In this document: one piece after another, positions 45,115 through 57,217 of the stretch | Numbering within the stretch: the first letter of the stretch is position 1 | How the letters are laid out: the number at the start of each line of letters is the position of its first letter | NCBI RefSeq assembly: GCF_029962835.1 | Contig: NC_080577.1 | Location: forward strand, 7,726,501 to 7,790,500 | Origin: Magnolia sinica | Lineage: Eukaryota; Streptophyta; Magnoliopsida; Magnoliales; Magnoliaceae | Direction: 5' to 3' | DNA length: 64,000 bases | The notes under the pieces: generated by a model | The model's input: the letters and a program-made list of their open reading frames with translations, nothing else | The model's database searches: none | Told to the model about the DNA's origin: nothing | Made by a program: the position numbers and the translations under genes

Positions 45115-45870
45115 GTGAGTTTGATATTCAATATCGACCAAAGGCGAATCAAAGGGCAAGCCGTAGCTGATTTTATCGCCGAGGGAACGTCTTCAGCCGA
45201 ACTTTCAGCAAATGATACACCGAAGGACGGTGCAGCTCCGACCTCAACCGCTTCCCCTTGCCCTATTCCATGGAATCTGTATGTCGACGGTTCTTCCAAC
45301 TCAAAGGCCAGTGGGGCTGGGGTGGTGCTGGAAACCCCCGATCACACCTATATACAGTATGCCTTACGACTTGGATTTCAAGCGTCGAACAATACGGCGG
45401 AATATGAAGCGTTGCTACTCGGCCTCCGACTCGCCGCTAGCATGGAGGTCACGCACCTAAGCGTTTTCAGCGACTCTCAGTTGGTTGTTAACCAAGTTAC
45501 CGGTGTATACCAAACACGGAAAGACCGACTAAGAGCTTACATGGAGAAAGCGAAAGAACTTATCAACAGATTTCAATTCTGTCGTGTAACTCGGATACCT
45601 CGTACGGAAAACAGCAAAGCCGATTTGCTAGCAAAGCTCGCCTCGGCCGAAGAAGATGATATACCCAGGTCCGTCCCTGTCGAATACGTCGATAAACCAA
45701 GTATAGACGAGCCAATTAGCGAGGCCGTCAATACAATCGACTCGGAACCATCCTGGATTGATCCAATCCGCCAATTCCTTGACGAAGGAAAGTTGCCAGA
45801 GGATCGCACCGAGGCCCGACGAATTAAGATCCGAGCCTCTGTTACACCATACTCAACGGACCCTTTATAA
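45115..45870 (+). pseudogene. gypsy second (archaeal-like) RNase H
   Basis: Reads IKGQAVADFIAEG, then WNLYVDGSSNSKASGAGVVL, NNTAEYEALLLGLRLA, VFSDSQLVVNQV and ENSKADLLAKLAS. The acidic residues of an RNase H fold (D of DGSS, E of AEYEALL, D of SDSQ) are present. It is separated from the RT frame by the 44946 stop and a frameshift around 45090. Confidence 0.88.
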
Positions 45871-46976
45871 GAAAGGATACTACGCCCTTTCTGCGGTGCC
45901 TCAAACCCAGAGAGGCAAACTATGTGTTACGGAAATTCATGAAGGAATCTGCGGAAACCACTCGGGAGGCGATCCCTCGCCTACAAGGTCTTACAACAGA
46001 TATTACTCGCCCACTATCCAACACGACGCTCGTGAGCTCGTTCAAAATTGCGACAAATGTCAGCGGTTCGCGGCAATTCCGAGGCAAGCACCCGAGGCAC
46101 GACGCCGATGACTGGTCCTTGGCCTTTCGCACAATGGGGCATCGACCTCATAGGACCGCTCCCTATGGGAAAAGGCAGACCAAGTTTGCTGTGGTAGCAG
46201 TGGACTATTTTACGAAGTGGGCCGAGGCAGAACCATTAGCCAAAATAACCGAGCAGAAGATCACCGAGTTTGTATGGAAAAACATTATCTGCCGATTCGG
46301 AGTACCACGTACCATTACATACAATGGAAGGCAATTTGATAATAGGAGCTTTCGTGAGATGTGCAAGAACCTCGGGATCAGGAATATTTATTCTTCACCT
46401 CATCATCCTCAAACCAACGGACAAGTCGAGGCGGTTAACAAGATTATCAAGCAACATCTTCGGACCAAGCTTGGTCGGGCCAAAGGAGCATGGGCCGAAG
46501 AGCTCCCGAAAATTCTTTGGGCTTACCGAACTACAACCCGAACGGCCACAGGAGAAACTCCGTTTTCACTCGCTTACGGCTCGGAAGCAGTCACTCCCGT
46601 CGAAATCGGATTACCTTCGGCTCGAATCACCTTATTCAATGCAGAAGAGAATGAAGAACTCCTTGCACTCGGACTCGACCTTCTGGACGAACAAAGGGAA
46701 AGGGCGAGGCTGCGCACGGAGGCTCGACAACGACAAGTGACTCGGTTCTACAATACCCGAGTTAAGATTAGAAGATTCCGAAGGGGAGATATGGTTCTTC
46801 GGAAAGTATTTTCCAACACTAAGGAGTTTGGGTCGGGTACACTGGGACCCAATTGGGAAGGACCCTATATCGTCTCGGGCACCATTAGACCAGGAACATA
46901 TCGGCTAGAAGACCTAAACGGACAGTCATTGCCTCATCCATGGAACGCTGAACACCTCAAGGTCTACTATCCTTAG
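45870..46976 (+). pseudogene. gypsy integrase remnant
   Basis: The zinc-binding part (IHEGICGNHSGG and NCDKCQRF) is in one frame (to about 46111) and the catalytic core in another (45924-46976), so a frameshift lies between. The core has VDYFTKWAEAEPL and HHPQTNGQVEAVNKIIKQHL, but the second catalytic Asp is lost: TYNGRQFDN where the family has TDNG. The C-terminus (LGPNWEGPYIVSG, LPHPWNAEHLKVYYP) is complete to the stop. Confidence 0.9.
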
Positions 46977-47123
46977 CTTGCTATTTGATGTTTGAAGAGT
47001 AAAGCCGAGTCAAATGAATAAAGACATGCTTTTCTTTTTCATTCATCCGAATATGTGTAAGTACAAAAGCAACCGAATACATCGGAGCAAAAAAAAATAT
47101 ATACATATAAAAAACCAAAGTCT

Positions 47124-49295
47124 TCATGCGTCGGCCCCGTCCCCGTCAGTGTGTTCAGCGGCGGCGTCCGGATTCTCGGACTCGAGGCCTCCACCCTCGA
47201 TTTCCGAAAGGTCAAGGTCGGGAAAAGACTTCTTTATATCCTTGACGCATTCCAGATATCCGCTGAACAGGCGATCCCTCTCGTCCTCAAACTCGGCCGA
47301 CTCGAGGAATGCTTGGACGGCTTGGTCCCTAGCTGTCTCGGCCTCCCGAGTCTTCTCCTCGGCCTGCTGAATATGCCTCGCCGCCTCAAGCTTAGCCCGA
47401 GCTAAGTCATCCGCGCACGAAGCATGGGCTGTCTCGCTGATTTTCCTCTTCGGCTTTGGAGAGTCGAACCGTGCTCGAGCGACCTCTCGCCTTCGCCGTC
47501 AGGGCCCACGAAGAAGCCGCCTCTGCCTCGCGTCTTGGCGGCTTTCCGAGCAAGGGACGCCTCGCCTGTCGGACGGCCGACCGGATCTCGGCCTCGAGGC
47601 GAAGAGCTGGGCCGATGAGTTGAGGATAGCTCCTTGCCCGCCTTGATTAAGAAAGGAGCGAGTTCAAAAAGCATCCGTGCCGGGGCGTTGTAGAGTTTCA
47701 CGAACTCTCTTTCACACCCATAGGCCAGGCCCGAGGAACCATACCCGACACCACTTGCTGCAGGATTGACGGCCCCTCCTGGTTCGTCTCTTCACCTCGT
47801 GAGGACGCAGTCCTCGTCTATTCCTACCCCCTTGAGGACGCGGCCCCGGTCTCTTCTTCCCGACTCGGCACCGTCGTCTCAACGCGTGCCGAGTCAGGGG
47901 CTCCGAAGCAGCAATCGCCGTCTCTTCCGCCCTTTCGTCCGGGTCGGGAATCACGACGACCGGAGGGGCAGAAGAGCTCGCTGGCTCTTTCTCCTTCCGC
48001 GGCACCCTTTGCCTCTTCGGTGGCCGAGGCTCGAAAGAAGAATGCCGCGGCGGAGGAGCCTTGACAACCGTGGCGGGTCTAAGGCGGGACGAGCTCCGAT
48101 CATCTCCGGTTCGGGGACAATCCTTAGGTTGGGACGAGCTTCGAGCAGATCTGCAAAAACAAAAAAAAGGAGGGGGAGAGTAAGGCGAAGTAAGTCGGTG
48201 GAAATTTGGAAAATTCAGAAGATTCATTCTTAATTACCTGTAACTTCCGAGTCCAGACCTGCAAGGTGAAGGCGCTCCGGCTGTAGAAGCACCTTCCAAG
48301 ACCTGTCCCTATAGATGGAAAATAATTCAAGATACAAATCATTAGGATGGTACTAGCCATATGAGCAGTGTGGCCTTCTGAGCAATGGTGGTATTTTAAA
48401 AAAAAAAACAGTTTAAAGTAGACATGCTCTTTGGAAAGTCCGAGGGACACGAGCCTCGTGGGACCCGGATTCATCCGTCTCCCAGCGACCACATGCCCAA
48501 AACCAACGCTCTCTCCAGTGTTTGTTGGAAGTGGGAGGGTCGGTTATCAGGGAACCGCCTCCGCCTCGCCAAGCACCTAAGACGTAGAAGCGGGGTAGTT
48601 CGGATTTACACTTTGATGTCTGTGGAGAAATTAAACGTCCGATGTGTAAGTGGTGGTGTTCCATCTCGGCCCACAACACCGCACATCCGAGTAAGTTCCT
48701 CCACCCATTCGGGACTATCTGCCCGGGCAATCTTTATGCGAGACAAAACTCCCGGACGATGGCCGAAGGGGCCGACGCAAGCCGCATTGCATCGACACTT
48801 GGTAAATCGCGACCGCCGCAGAGGGTGATCAGGTAAATCATTCGGACGGGAAGATAGGTGATGACCGACTCGGGAATATGGTACCCGACTCGGATTCTCC
48901 CAAGTCCGTCTCGATCAAGACCGAGGAACCGACCGCTTAAATCTTCCCGATCCTTCTTCTTGATTCGGCTGCGCCGACTCACTAACAGGAGCAAGATCAG
49001 GGGTTCCTTCGGCGATTAAAACTTCATCTTCTTCCTCCTCATCCTCCTCCATATCCCTTGGCAAGTTAGGCCTTCCCGGGCGGGTTAATAGAGACGACCC
49101 GCCCCGAGAAGGAACGACGGAAGCAGGGCGCTCCGCCGGAGCTTCGGTGACTCTCTCCGGTAGACAAGCAGCGTTGGCGTCCACTGCTATCTCCGTCAGT
49201 AAGGAAGGCGATTCCGCAACGTTCCAAAAACGTTGCGCTTCGCCTTCGTCTCCGGAAGCTCCCCCCTGGGGACTTTGAGAACTCCTATCCGCCAT
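47124..49295 (-). CDS. Antisense accessory gene inside the gypsy element (spliced, degenerate)
   Basis: Minus-strand ATG at 49293-49295 (MADRSSQSPQGGASGDEGEA) opens a Ser/Pro/acidic region. Then, in other frames, IRVGYHIPESVITYLPV (about 48870), QIVPNGWRNLLGCAVLW (about 48710) and SNKHWRERWFWACG (about 48510), which resemble the plant transposon-associated domain PF04195. An 87-bp intron at 48151-48237 (donor gtaatt, acceptor tttttgcag) joins DSEVT to DLLEARPNLR in frame. The C-terminus is a helical, coiled-coil-like AEEKTREAETARDQAVQAFL to an acidic tail, with TGA at 47124-47126. Known: Tat/Grande-type gypsy elements carry antisense genes here. Frameshifts (about 48940) suggest decay or further introns. 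Function unknown. Confidence 0.68.
48151..48237 (-). other. Candidate intron of the antisense gene
   Basis: Minus strand ACAG|gtaattaag ... ctttttttgtttttgcag|ATCTG. Pyrimidine-rich 3' end, 87 bp; removal keeps the reading frame open on both sides. Confidence 0.7.
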
Positions 49296-49762
49296 TATTA
49301 CCAAATAAAGAGGAAGGAGAAACTCACCGGAGGGAGAAAGGAAAACGGAGATGGCGGAAAGAGGCACCGACGGTAAAGAAAAGAAAAGGAAGGAGACGAA
49401 AGGCTATGTAAACCCTAAAGAAAATGCGGAGCGGGAATGGCAAGAGCAGTAAAAGTTTAAAGTGCGGGGCCCCTGACGTTATATAAGGTCGCCATACGGC
49501 GGAGACAATTAATGAGGAAATGATTCGACGCCTGCATCGATTCCCTCGCTCGACACGTGGCGCACGTCAACGGGCAATAATAATACCTTCGCTACGTGTC
49601 CAATCCTCATTGGCGGGATGTGTGATTTGACGGCTGACGGCGCATGCGATGTCAGAAGCTGAACCGTCCCCCATCAAAGGCCTCATGGAATGCATTTAAT
49701 GATCACGACTCATCTCGGACTGAGTTACGAATCGACTCCAAACTCGCTACTCCTCAGTGTCA

Positions 49763-49789
49763 TTTGGATCATGTGATTTGTATGGGTGT
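49763..49789. repeat. 27-bp copy of the left host flank, just inside the 3' LTR
   Basis: Identical to 40933-40959, which is outside the 5' LTR and includes the TSD. A polypurine tract would be expected here and none is clear. Confidence 0.85.
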
Positions 49790-50329
49790 TGTTGGGGGCA
49801 AAATTACAAGTCCGAAGACTCGGACTTAATGCCTCGGGACTCGGACTTGATACCTCGGGTCGCCGAAGGATGCGTCAAATCCGAGGCATGGTTCGCTAAA
49901 CCGAGACAATGGTTGAGTCGGTTCGAACGACTTATCAGCGTTCCGGGCATGTGTCGGGCGGACCGCCTTGCAAGACCGACCGTCGCTAGGTCAGATCTCA
50001 TCCCGGATATCTTGGGATAAGATCTCCGACCCCGAAGCTCACGGGATCGGATGATGGCTCAAGATGGGCACGATCCTATCTCCGTGATACCAGGAGAAGA
50101 TCCCGCGCTCAATATCAGGAGGACCCCAGCAGCTATAAAAGGAGGACCCTTGTCACCTTGAGAGGTACGAAACAAATCCCTCCTAAAAACCTTCCAAGAC
50201 TTTGAGACCCCGAGTCCAGGCCTGACTTTGGCATCGGAGGGTCCCCTGCTCGAGCCAGGGTCTCCTTTGTTTTCTTTCTGTGCAGGCATACAAGGGTCTA
50301 GGAGGACGAACCAGATAATCGCATCAACA
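49790..50329 (+). repeat. gypsy 3' LTR (540 bp)
   Basis: Same length as the 5' LTR, with two substitutions over 540 bp. Confidence 0.94.
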
Positions 50330-50334
50330 GGTGT

Positions 50335-50712
50335 GATAGAATTTAACTTGCAATCAAGCATTGAGGTAGGCTAATATTGTATGTGACTAGAATGGAATAA
50401 GATCGTTTGCCTATTCAGTCACTTTCACGGCATTGCTTGACATAATCATACGACTATCAGACAATGAAGTTTGTCCTTTAGAATTTGGTTACACCTCTGC
50501 ATTTTATATGAAAAGACTTGTTTCAATATAAATAAAGCAAAAAAGAAAATTCTTACGATCGGCCATAAAGAACAATTGCAGAACACATTTCTAGATAAAG
50601 AATTTTCTTAATGCTTGAATTGAATACAACATATGAGCATAAACTCAAATTACATTTAAAGTTACCAACTACTTAGTTACTGCTGCATATTACACTGTGA
50701 AATGTAAACGAC
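50335..50712. other. Intergenic, nothing recognised
   Basis: AT-rich single-copy-looking DNA; continues the pre-insertion site gatagaattt after the TSD. Confidence 0.5.
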
Positions 50713-50715
50713 TAA

Positions 50716-52584
50716 GGGTTTGCTTGGATTCATATATAAAGCGGGATTATATCGTATTATAAGGTTTGATGTGACGTTTGTAGCGTTTGGTTTAGAGTGT
50801 ATATGCACAATATCCTATGTGCACAAATACATACTATTTTTAAAAAAAACGAAACAATATTATAGTATTGTCAAACGGCACTATTACTGTCATTACTTCC
50901 GAATCAATGAAATGTATTCGTTTCTCGAGAGACGTTTGCGATGAATGAATGAAGTTATCTCGCAGGGGAGAAGAAGAAATCTTCATACCAGCTATATATA
51001 TGACGTATGTGGGTGTGCAGTAAAAGGGAAAGAGAGAATCGAAAAATAAAAAAGCAGAGAAAGCTTATGAGAGAAGAACACTGTAAACATCGTTGCAGGT
51101 TTTGCAGACTCTTTCTCTCTTCCTTTTGAAATTCGAGAATACAAAAGAGGGAAGAATAGAGAAGAAAGAACAAGAAAATGATAGAAGAAGAGAGATTTTG
51201 ATTTTGGGTTTTTCTTGTTCTGATAGCAATGGTCGGATGAAGTAGAGTTTCGAAATTTAGAAATACAGCAATGAAGATAGGACTCCCCTGCACTTCTTTC
51301 ACCTCCTCAATGAGACTATCATCTTCATCACACAAGGAAGATGATCTGGATGTATGATATTTTTTTTTTCTTTTTTTCTTGATATTTACCATTGTTAAAG
51401 ATTTGGGGTCTCTATTTTTTAACTGATAATTGGCTTTTTTTTGGAAATTTGGGTAGAATTCTCAAATTTTTTTGACATTTTCCACATACATTTTGCAGAA
51501 TGAAATTGTTTTTCTATATTCCAATATCTCAAAAAATAGTTCCTATTTTTTTTTCTTCCAAATTCCATTATCACATAGGGAAGATGATCCCACTTCGAGA
51601 ACATGTGTTTTTTTTTTTTTTTTTTTTTTTTTGTTTTTTGTTTTTGCTCTTCTATTTTTATTTTTTTATATATAATTTTCTTGACATTTACTATTGTTAG
51701 GGACTTGGGGTCTCAGAATTCTCTCATTTTTCGACATTTTCCACATACATTTTGCAGAATGAAATCATTCTGCTATATTCTAATCATTGAAAAAATGAAG
51801 CTCTTTTCTTTCTCCCAATTCCATTCTCTTTGAAATTTTGTTCTTCTTTTCTTTGGTGGAATTTCCACATTTTCAAATCTTGGAAACTTCTTTACTGGGA
51901 TTAATCTGAATTTTCAAAGCTAATGCCCCCTTTTCCTCCCTACAGTTGTTCCTTTTTCATTATCATTTTATTTTTTCTTTTTTTTCTTTTTTCCTTTTAT
52001 ATGTTGTAGTTTTACTTTCTAATTTTCTTCTACATTTTCAGAGCTCGAAAATCTTGTCTTTTTATTCAACAATATCATATCTCATTATGATGGATGGATA
52101 GGATTTTTCAATGGACGGATCGGATGAAGCATATCAACTGACGGTGGCCACCACCACCTATGAACTGGACAAGAATTGGGAAAAAAAAACAAACTGTACA
52201 GCGGTGATTGTATGAATGGACGGATAGGATTTTTCAATGACGATCATGTTGGACGGATCAGATCATGTTAGACAGATTAGATGAAGCATATCAACTGACG
52301 GTGGGCATCACCACCTATGAAATAGACGAGAATTTAAAAAAATAAATGAACAATCCATAAAGCAGATATGGTATGTTATATGTTTATACAATACGCCGGC
52401 CTAATATGTCGTATCCAAACATTGATCTGTACAAGATATTGTATACTTGCTCGCACAATTCCTCCTATCCAAACATTGATTATGACATGTTGATTTGGAT
52501 GTATTGTGAAAACCATCCAACGTATACATGAACAGTACCCTAATACAATACAATACACCCTTATACACAAATCCAAATAGGCCC
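50716..52584. mobile_element. PIF/Harbinger-like non-autonomous element (1869 bp)
   Basis: TSD taa at 50713-50715 and 52585-52587. TIR gggtttgcttggattcata against inverted cacaaatccaaataggccc (gggcctatttggatttgtg). The interior is AT-rich with a duplicated block around 51470 and 51730 (acattttccacatacatttt twice) and a repeated ggacggatcggatgaagcat motif near 52110 and 52270. No transposase recognised. Confidence 0.75.
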
Positions 52585-52605
52585 TAATAGTGTCAATTAC
52601 ACTAA

Positions 52606-53079
52606 GGGCGTGTTTGGCCGGGCGCTGGATATGGTATTAGATGGGATTAGGAGGGTTATTGCGTGCCATCCCATCCTGTCTGCGGTTTGGGATGGCGGGA
52701 TGCATCTCATCTGCCACGCCCTCGTAAACACCGCCCAAGTCTAAGACAGATTCCGCCAATCCCGGGATGTAAGTTTTCACTGCTATGTGGGGCCCACCGA
52801 GAAATCAATGAGATATCCACTCCCTCCATCATTTTCACCAGCCTACATTCAGCCATGAACCTGTTTTGAGGTAGATATAAAACAATGAGTGGGGCACACC
52901 ACAAGAAGCAGTGGAGATGTAAACCCATCCATTTGTGACAGTCTAAACACACTGCTGTATATCCCATGAGCTATTGCAAACCCATGGGATCAACGGACAA
53001 ACACTGACACCACCATCATTACCTTAAAATCCATTCCATCCCTCCTGATCCCATGGGATCGGTCCGGCCAAATACGCCC
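52606..53079. mobile_element. Tourist-like MITE (474 bp)
   Basis: TSD taa at 52603-52605 and 53080-53082. TIR gggcgtgtttggccgg against inverted ccggccaaatacgccc, one mismatch in 16. Subterminal words gatgggattag and ccatgggatc. Only 18 bp beyond the previous element's TSD. Confidence 0.9.
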
Positions 53080-53082
53080 TAA

Positions 53083-56000
53083 GGAATATAAAAAGCATAT
53101 GATAATTGAAAGATAGATTTGTTTTGATTTTGTTTGGAATGAGACGCTTTATTCTATTGAATTTCCTTACTATTTATAGTCATAAACTGATTATCTGAAT
53201 GCTTGGTCATGTTCTTACAGTTATTATAACCGTTTCAATATTACTGACCTTCTAGAGCCCCCCTAATCCTATCATCCATCCTATCATTGTTCTATACTTC
53301 CTTATTGACTTAACCATGTTTCGCTCGCCTACCCTTACTTTGTAGATGATGTGGCATTGCTCGACAAACGTCGGTTGTATCACCACAAAATTCTCTTCGT
53401 GTATCTTCACATATCTCAAATATACCATGCAACTCTCATAAAATTATATATGTCCCTCTCCGATTGGCCTTCATAGGAACAGACAGAAATAGGGTAGAAC
53501 AACAGTAGTCGAAAGGCCTTTCTAAATTCTTCTTCTTTACATATCATTTTTTAGTACGTTTCTTCTTCCTAAATATTCTTCTTCTCCCTGTTACGTTTTT
53601 TTTTTCATGACTGTTCCTTTTCTCTAGACCAAGCTCTATTTTTTTTTGTCTCTAATCGATTATTGGACACATATTGGCTGCATATCTTTTATTGGTCACT
53701 CGTTCATGCTCCACTCAATTGCTCTTCGCATATTTTTTGTTTTGTCTACTTGACCAAGCTTCTCTGTTGTATTCTATTTCCTGGCTTCCCTCGACCGCTT
53801 AATCTACTTTTGGACACCTATCGATTGCTCTTTCTACTTCCGTATAGTTATCGGCCGCTTCCTTTGTCAACCAAGGTTAGTTCTGTCTTAAATACCCTCT
53901 CACTCGAACTTCTTAGTCACTTGAACTTTGGTTGTCTGATGATCCGTACGCATGCACTCATAAGAGGGTGAAACTAGAGTCCACCGGGTCGGGTGCGGTC
54001 ACGCTGGACTAGGTTTGGCAGGGCTGGGCCAAAAATTCCTAAGTTGCTTCGGTTCAGGTTGAAAAGTGGAATGGTTGATCTGGTGGTCTGTATGATAGAC
54101 CCGGGATGTCCAATAGTCTGCTAAGCTAAAACACCCGAACTATGCAATTCAGAGACTCTTTTCAAGTGTTAAGTTGTGTTAATTTACCATTTGCTAGCCT
54201 GGCCAAACGCAGTCTAACTCGATCAGACGCAAATTGCACTAGGGTTGAGTGTTGGATGTCTTGAGTTGGATAGCTCGGGTGCGGTTGGGCCTTGGGTTGA
54301 GTCCTCTCTCGAGTATAACTTGAATTATGCCCATAATCCAAATTGAATTTATCCCCGTGAATCATGGGCACAATTTGGATACTTTCATGTATGCAATGAT
54401 GTAACATGGTTGACATCTTAAGACAACTAATGAAATTTTCAATAATCAGACTTGGAAATCGTTGAGTAATCTTATCTTGAGTTTATGATTTACCTAGTGT
54501 GGACCCACTATTTTTAAAATTATTATTATTTAAAAAAAAAAAAACTTTTCGTTTGAATTCCATATACAGTTTCCGAGTGAATGCATGTGTGCCATGAGAC
54601 TTCATCATATCATTCTCAAACTCCCTTGGTCCTTTATTTATTTTTTATCTTTATCCAGAAGATTGCCTTTTACTCTCAAAAGCTGTAGCATGTGGCCCAC
54701 CTGACCTTTGGGTGTTTCATTGACGTGGCAGACTTACCTGATGAACGGCTTTGATTTTCAATGCGCAGGCAAGCCTGAGTATGGGTATGTTAGGCGACTC
54801 TTAACATGCCAGGCATTGCAGGGTTTATTTATTTTTATTTATTATTATTTTTTTTAATTATTTAATTTCCTCTCCCCTCCAAAGTGTGGTGATTCTTGAG
54901 GTATATGCTACCGATCCAAACCATCCAACTCACGCAGCCCACTATAAACTGCGCCTCTTATCTTCTCCATTCTCTCCTGATCATTTCTTTACAAAAAGAA
55001 GGGAACACATCTCAATATTGAGAGGAACACATCTCAATATTGAGAGTTTCTAAGAGAAAATAGGGAAAAATAATAAACTAATTTTCTAGCTATCAAACTG
55101 ACCTAATCAATAAACAATCTAAGTCATTAATCATAAGTCGAGAGGCATCTTAACCGTAGAATCAGATAAGTAATAAGACCCCTTCTACTTTTGTAGTAAT
55201 TAAGTGAACCTTTACTCTTTTACCATTCATCTTTAGCTTTTGTGAAGTTCCAAGATCATGTAGACCATTAGATTATGCACGCTCACCTATCCAAGTCGCC
55301 CTACATTGGTATCAAACAAACTGAATGATCATAACTACTTATTATTTGATAATTACCCTCTGATCTTGGACAAATTTTGTCCTAATTCCATTTAAATGTT
55401 CATTTGATTGCCTCTAATGGTCCATCGGGATCATCCATTCAACATAATTTTGAGAGAGCCCATCTAGAAAGTTGTCCAATGTTTATGCGATTCGATTTGA
55501 GGTACATGTATGACATTTTGAAGATGTGTTTGCACCGCTCTCCTGGGTTGATCACCTTCATGTCCATGAAACCATCATTTCTCCTTGTCATGCGTTGAGT
55601 TGTGGCCAAGTCAGCTCACCAGCCTCGAAGTCCATGTCCATCAAGAGGCATTTGGAGCACACAACCCATGACCTATATTTATATATTATTGTTATTGTTG
55701 TTGTTTGGTTTTCTTACAAAATATTTTCTTTTGAAGGGTATAACTTTTTCGCATTTGAAGCAGTCTTTTTTTTTTTTTAAAATCATTTTGTTTTATGCAA
55801 GGATGTTTTTTGTTGATTGTGTTTTCAAAGTGATTATTATCATTGGGAGAGCTTTTATAATTTTTACCTGACTTTTTATGTTATGCTATTAACAATTTTG
55901 CTTTCTTTTCCATTTGCATATACTCTTAATCTATGGCCAACAAAGAAGGTTGGTTACTCATAGTTAAAGATTTTTTAGAACAAATAATCACAAATTTTCA

Positions 56001-57217
56001 TGATGGTGAAATAGATTGCTAAGGATATAAGTGACTTGCATACGTTTGAGAATGATAGTCCCGGCAACAATAAAGTCTTTTATCACCACACAATCATATT
56101 ATCTTATTCCCTCATTTTACAGGAATTATATCTTTTTATTATGAGTTATAGGTTTGCGTCAGTAACAAAATCATGGTTTTTAGCTAATTGATCATGTGTC
56201 ATGTCCTTGACTATTTTACCGTTTTGGATGGTCTTGATGACGTGCTCTTTAATGAACACCAACATAATGGTTTTAGCCACTTCATCATCTTCCACTAATT
56301 TTTCATGTTGTTTGCCATAATTGTCACTTTGATTTCCTCCTAAGCTTGGCTTCTCATGTTTTAGCACATAACTTAGATTTTATAACAAAAGCACTCAACT
56401 CATCTTCTGTTTCCACACATTAAAATTCAAATCGTTGAAGTTTTCTACCTTAAATAATTCATTTGTCACTATCTTAGATGTAATTTTCTAAAGTAGAAAT
56501 TTGAAAAAAGAAAAAAAGAAAGAAAAGAAAGAACTTCTATGGGTTCAGTGTAACTGACCATGTGTTGTCTCAGTCAGAGACCACTAATTTTATTTACTTA
56601 GAAATGTGCAGTTTGGGGATCCTGACGTGTACTCTTTCACTTCAACATGCTACTTTAAACGAATTTCGAATTGGAGCCCTTGTATGCCGAAACAAGTAGA
56701 TGATTTGCAATGGGGCTGGCCGTGGGCGTGGGGATTATGTACCTGGATCTTAAAATAGGCTGTTATTGGGATTGTGCTTGACTTTGGATAGTGACTTGTG
56801 CTTAATAACGTCCAAGCTGGGATGGAAAACCAAACCCATCTTAAAATAAATGCCCTTGATCAATCCTTGGTGGGCCGGATGGGATTGATGCAATGGACCA
56901 TATGAGCGAACTATTGTTGTACAAAAGCATAAGAGAAGCTAAGATGGTTTTTGTTTTCCTCGTGAGCAATGGTAATGTTAACCCATCATTCCACCGAAAA
57001 AGGGACCAGTGAAGTGAAAATAATTAAAAAAGCATTGTATATCTTCTCCCGCAAGCAACTTCTACCAATGGCCTATATTTTCAACTTGTACCTGACTCCT
57101 GCGAGATAAAGGGAACACTGACTTGAAAGAAAGCTTTGCTATTGACTCAAAAGCCCAATGCACGGTAAGGAATAGGTTTGGCTTTTGCAGCACATAGCAC
57201 TCATGGATTGTGGGGGC
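53083..57217. other. Intergenic, no recognised gene
   Basis: The 53100-53970 block has an LTR-leader-like flavour (tatttatagtcataaac, long T/C-rich stretches) but no ends. A 22-bp direct repeat aacacatctcaatattgaga lies at 55003-55047. The short frames found have no domain. Confidence 0.45.

Larger units (their letters stand above)
40960..50329 (+). mobile_element. Ty3/gypsy LTR retrotransposon, Tat-like, with antisense gene
   Basis: 9370 bp. 540-bp LTRs with TG...CA ends, TSD ggtgt at 40955-40959 and 50330-50334, and a tRNA-Asp-like primer site. Order: gag, protease, RT, RNase H, an extra RNase H of the archaeal-like type typical of Tat elements (WNLYVDGSSN), integrase, then 2.8 kb holding an antisense gene. 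The LTRs differ at only two sites (41060 A versus 49890 G; 41483 G versus 50313 A), so insertion is recent. Nevertheless gag and pol carry frameshifts, a nonsense codon and a missing catalytic residue, so this copy cannot encode its own mobility. Confidence 0.93.

Noticed and set aside
47014-48233. Plus-strand frames between integrase and the 3' LTR
   Set aside because: They mirror the antisense gene; the minus strand has the family motifs and the splice sites.
53975-54420. gggtcgggtgcggtcacgctgg block as a hAT element
   Set aside because: Resembles Cys/Gly-rich MITE arms, but no terminal repeat or TSD could be placed.
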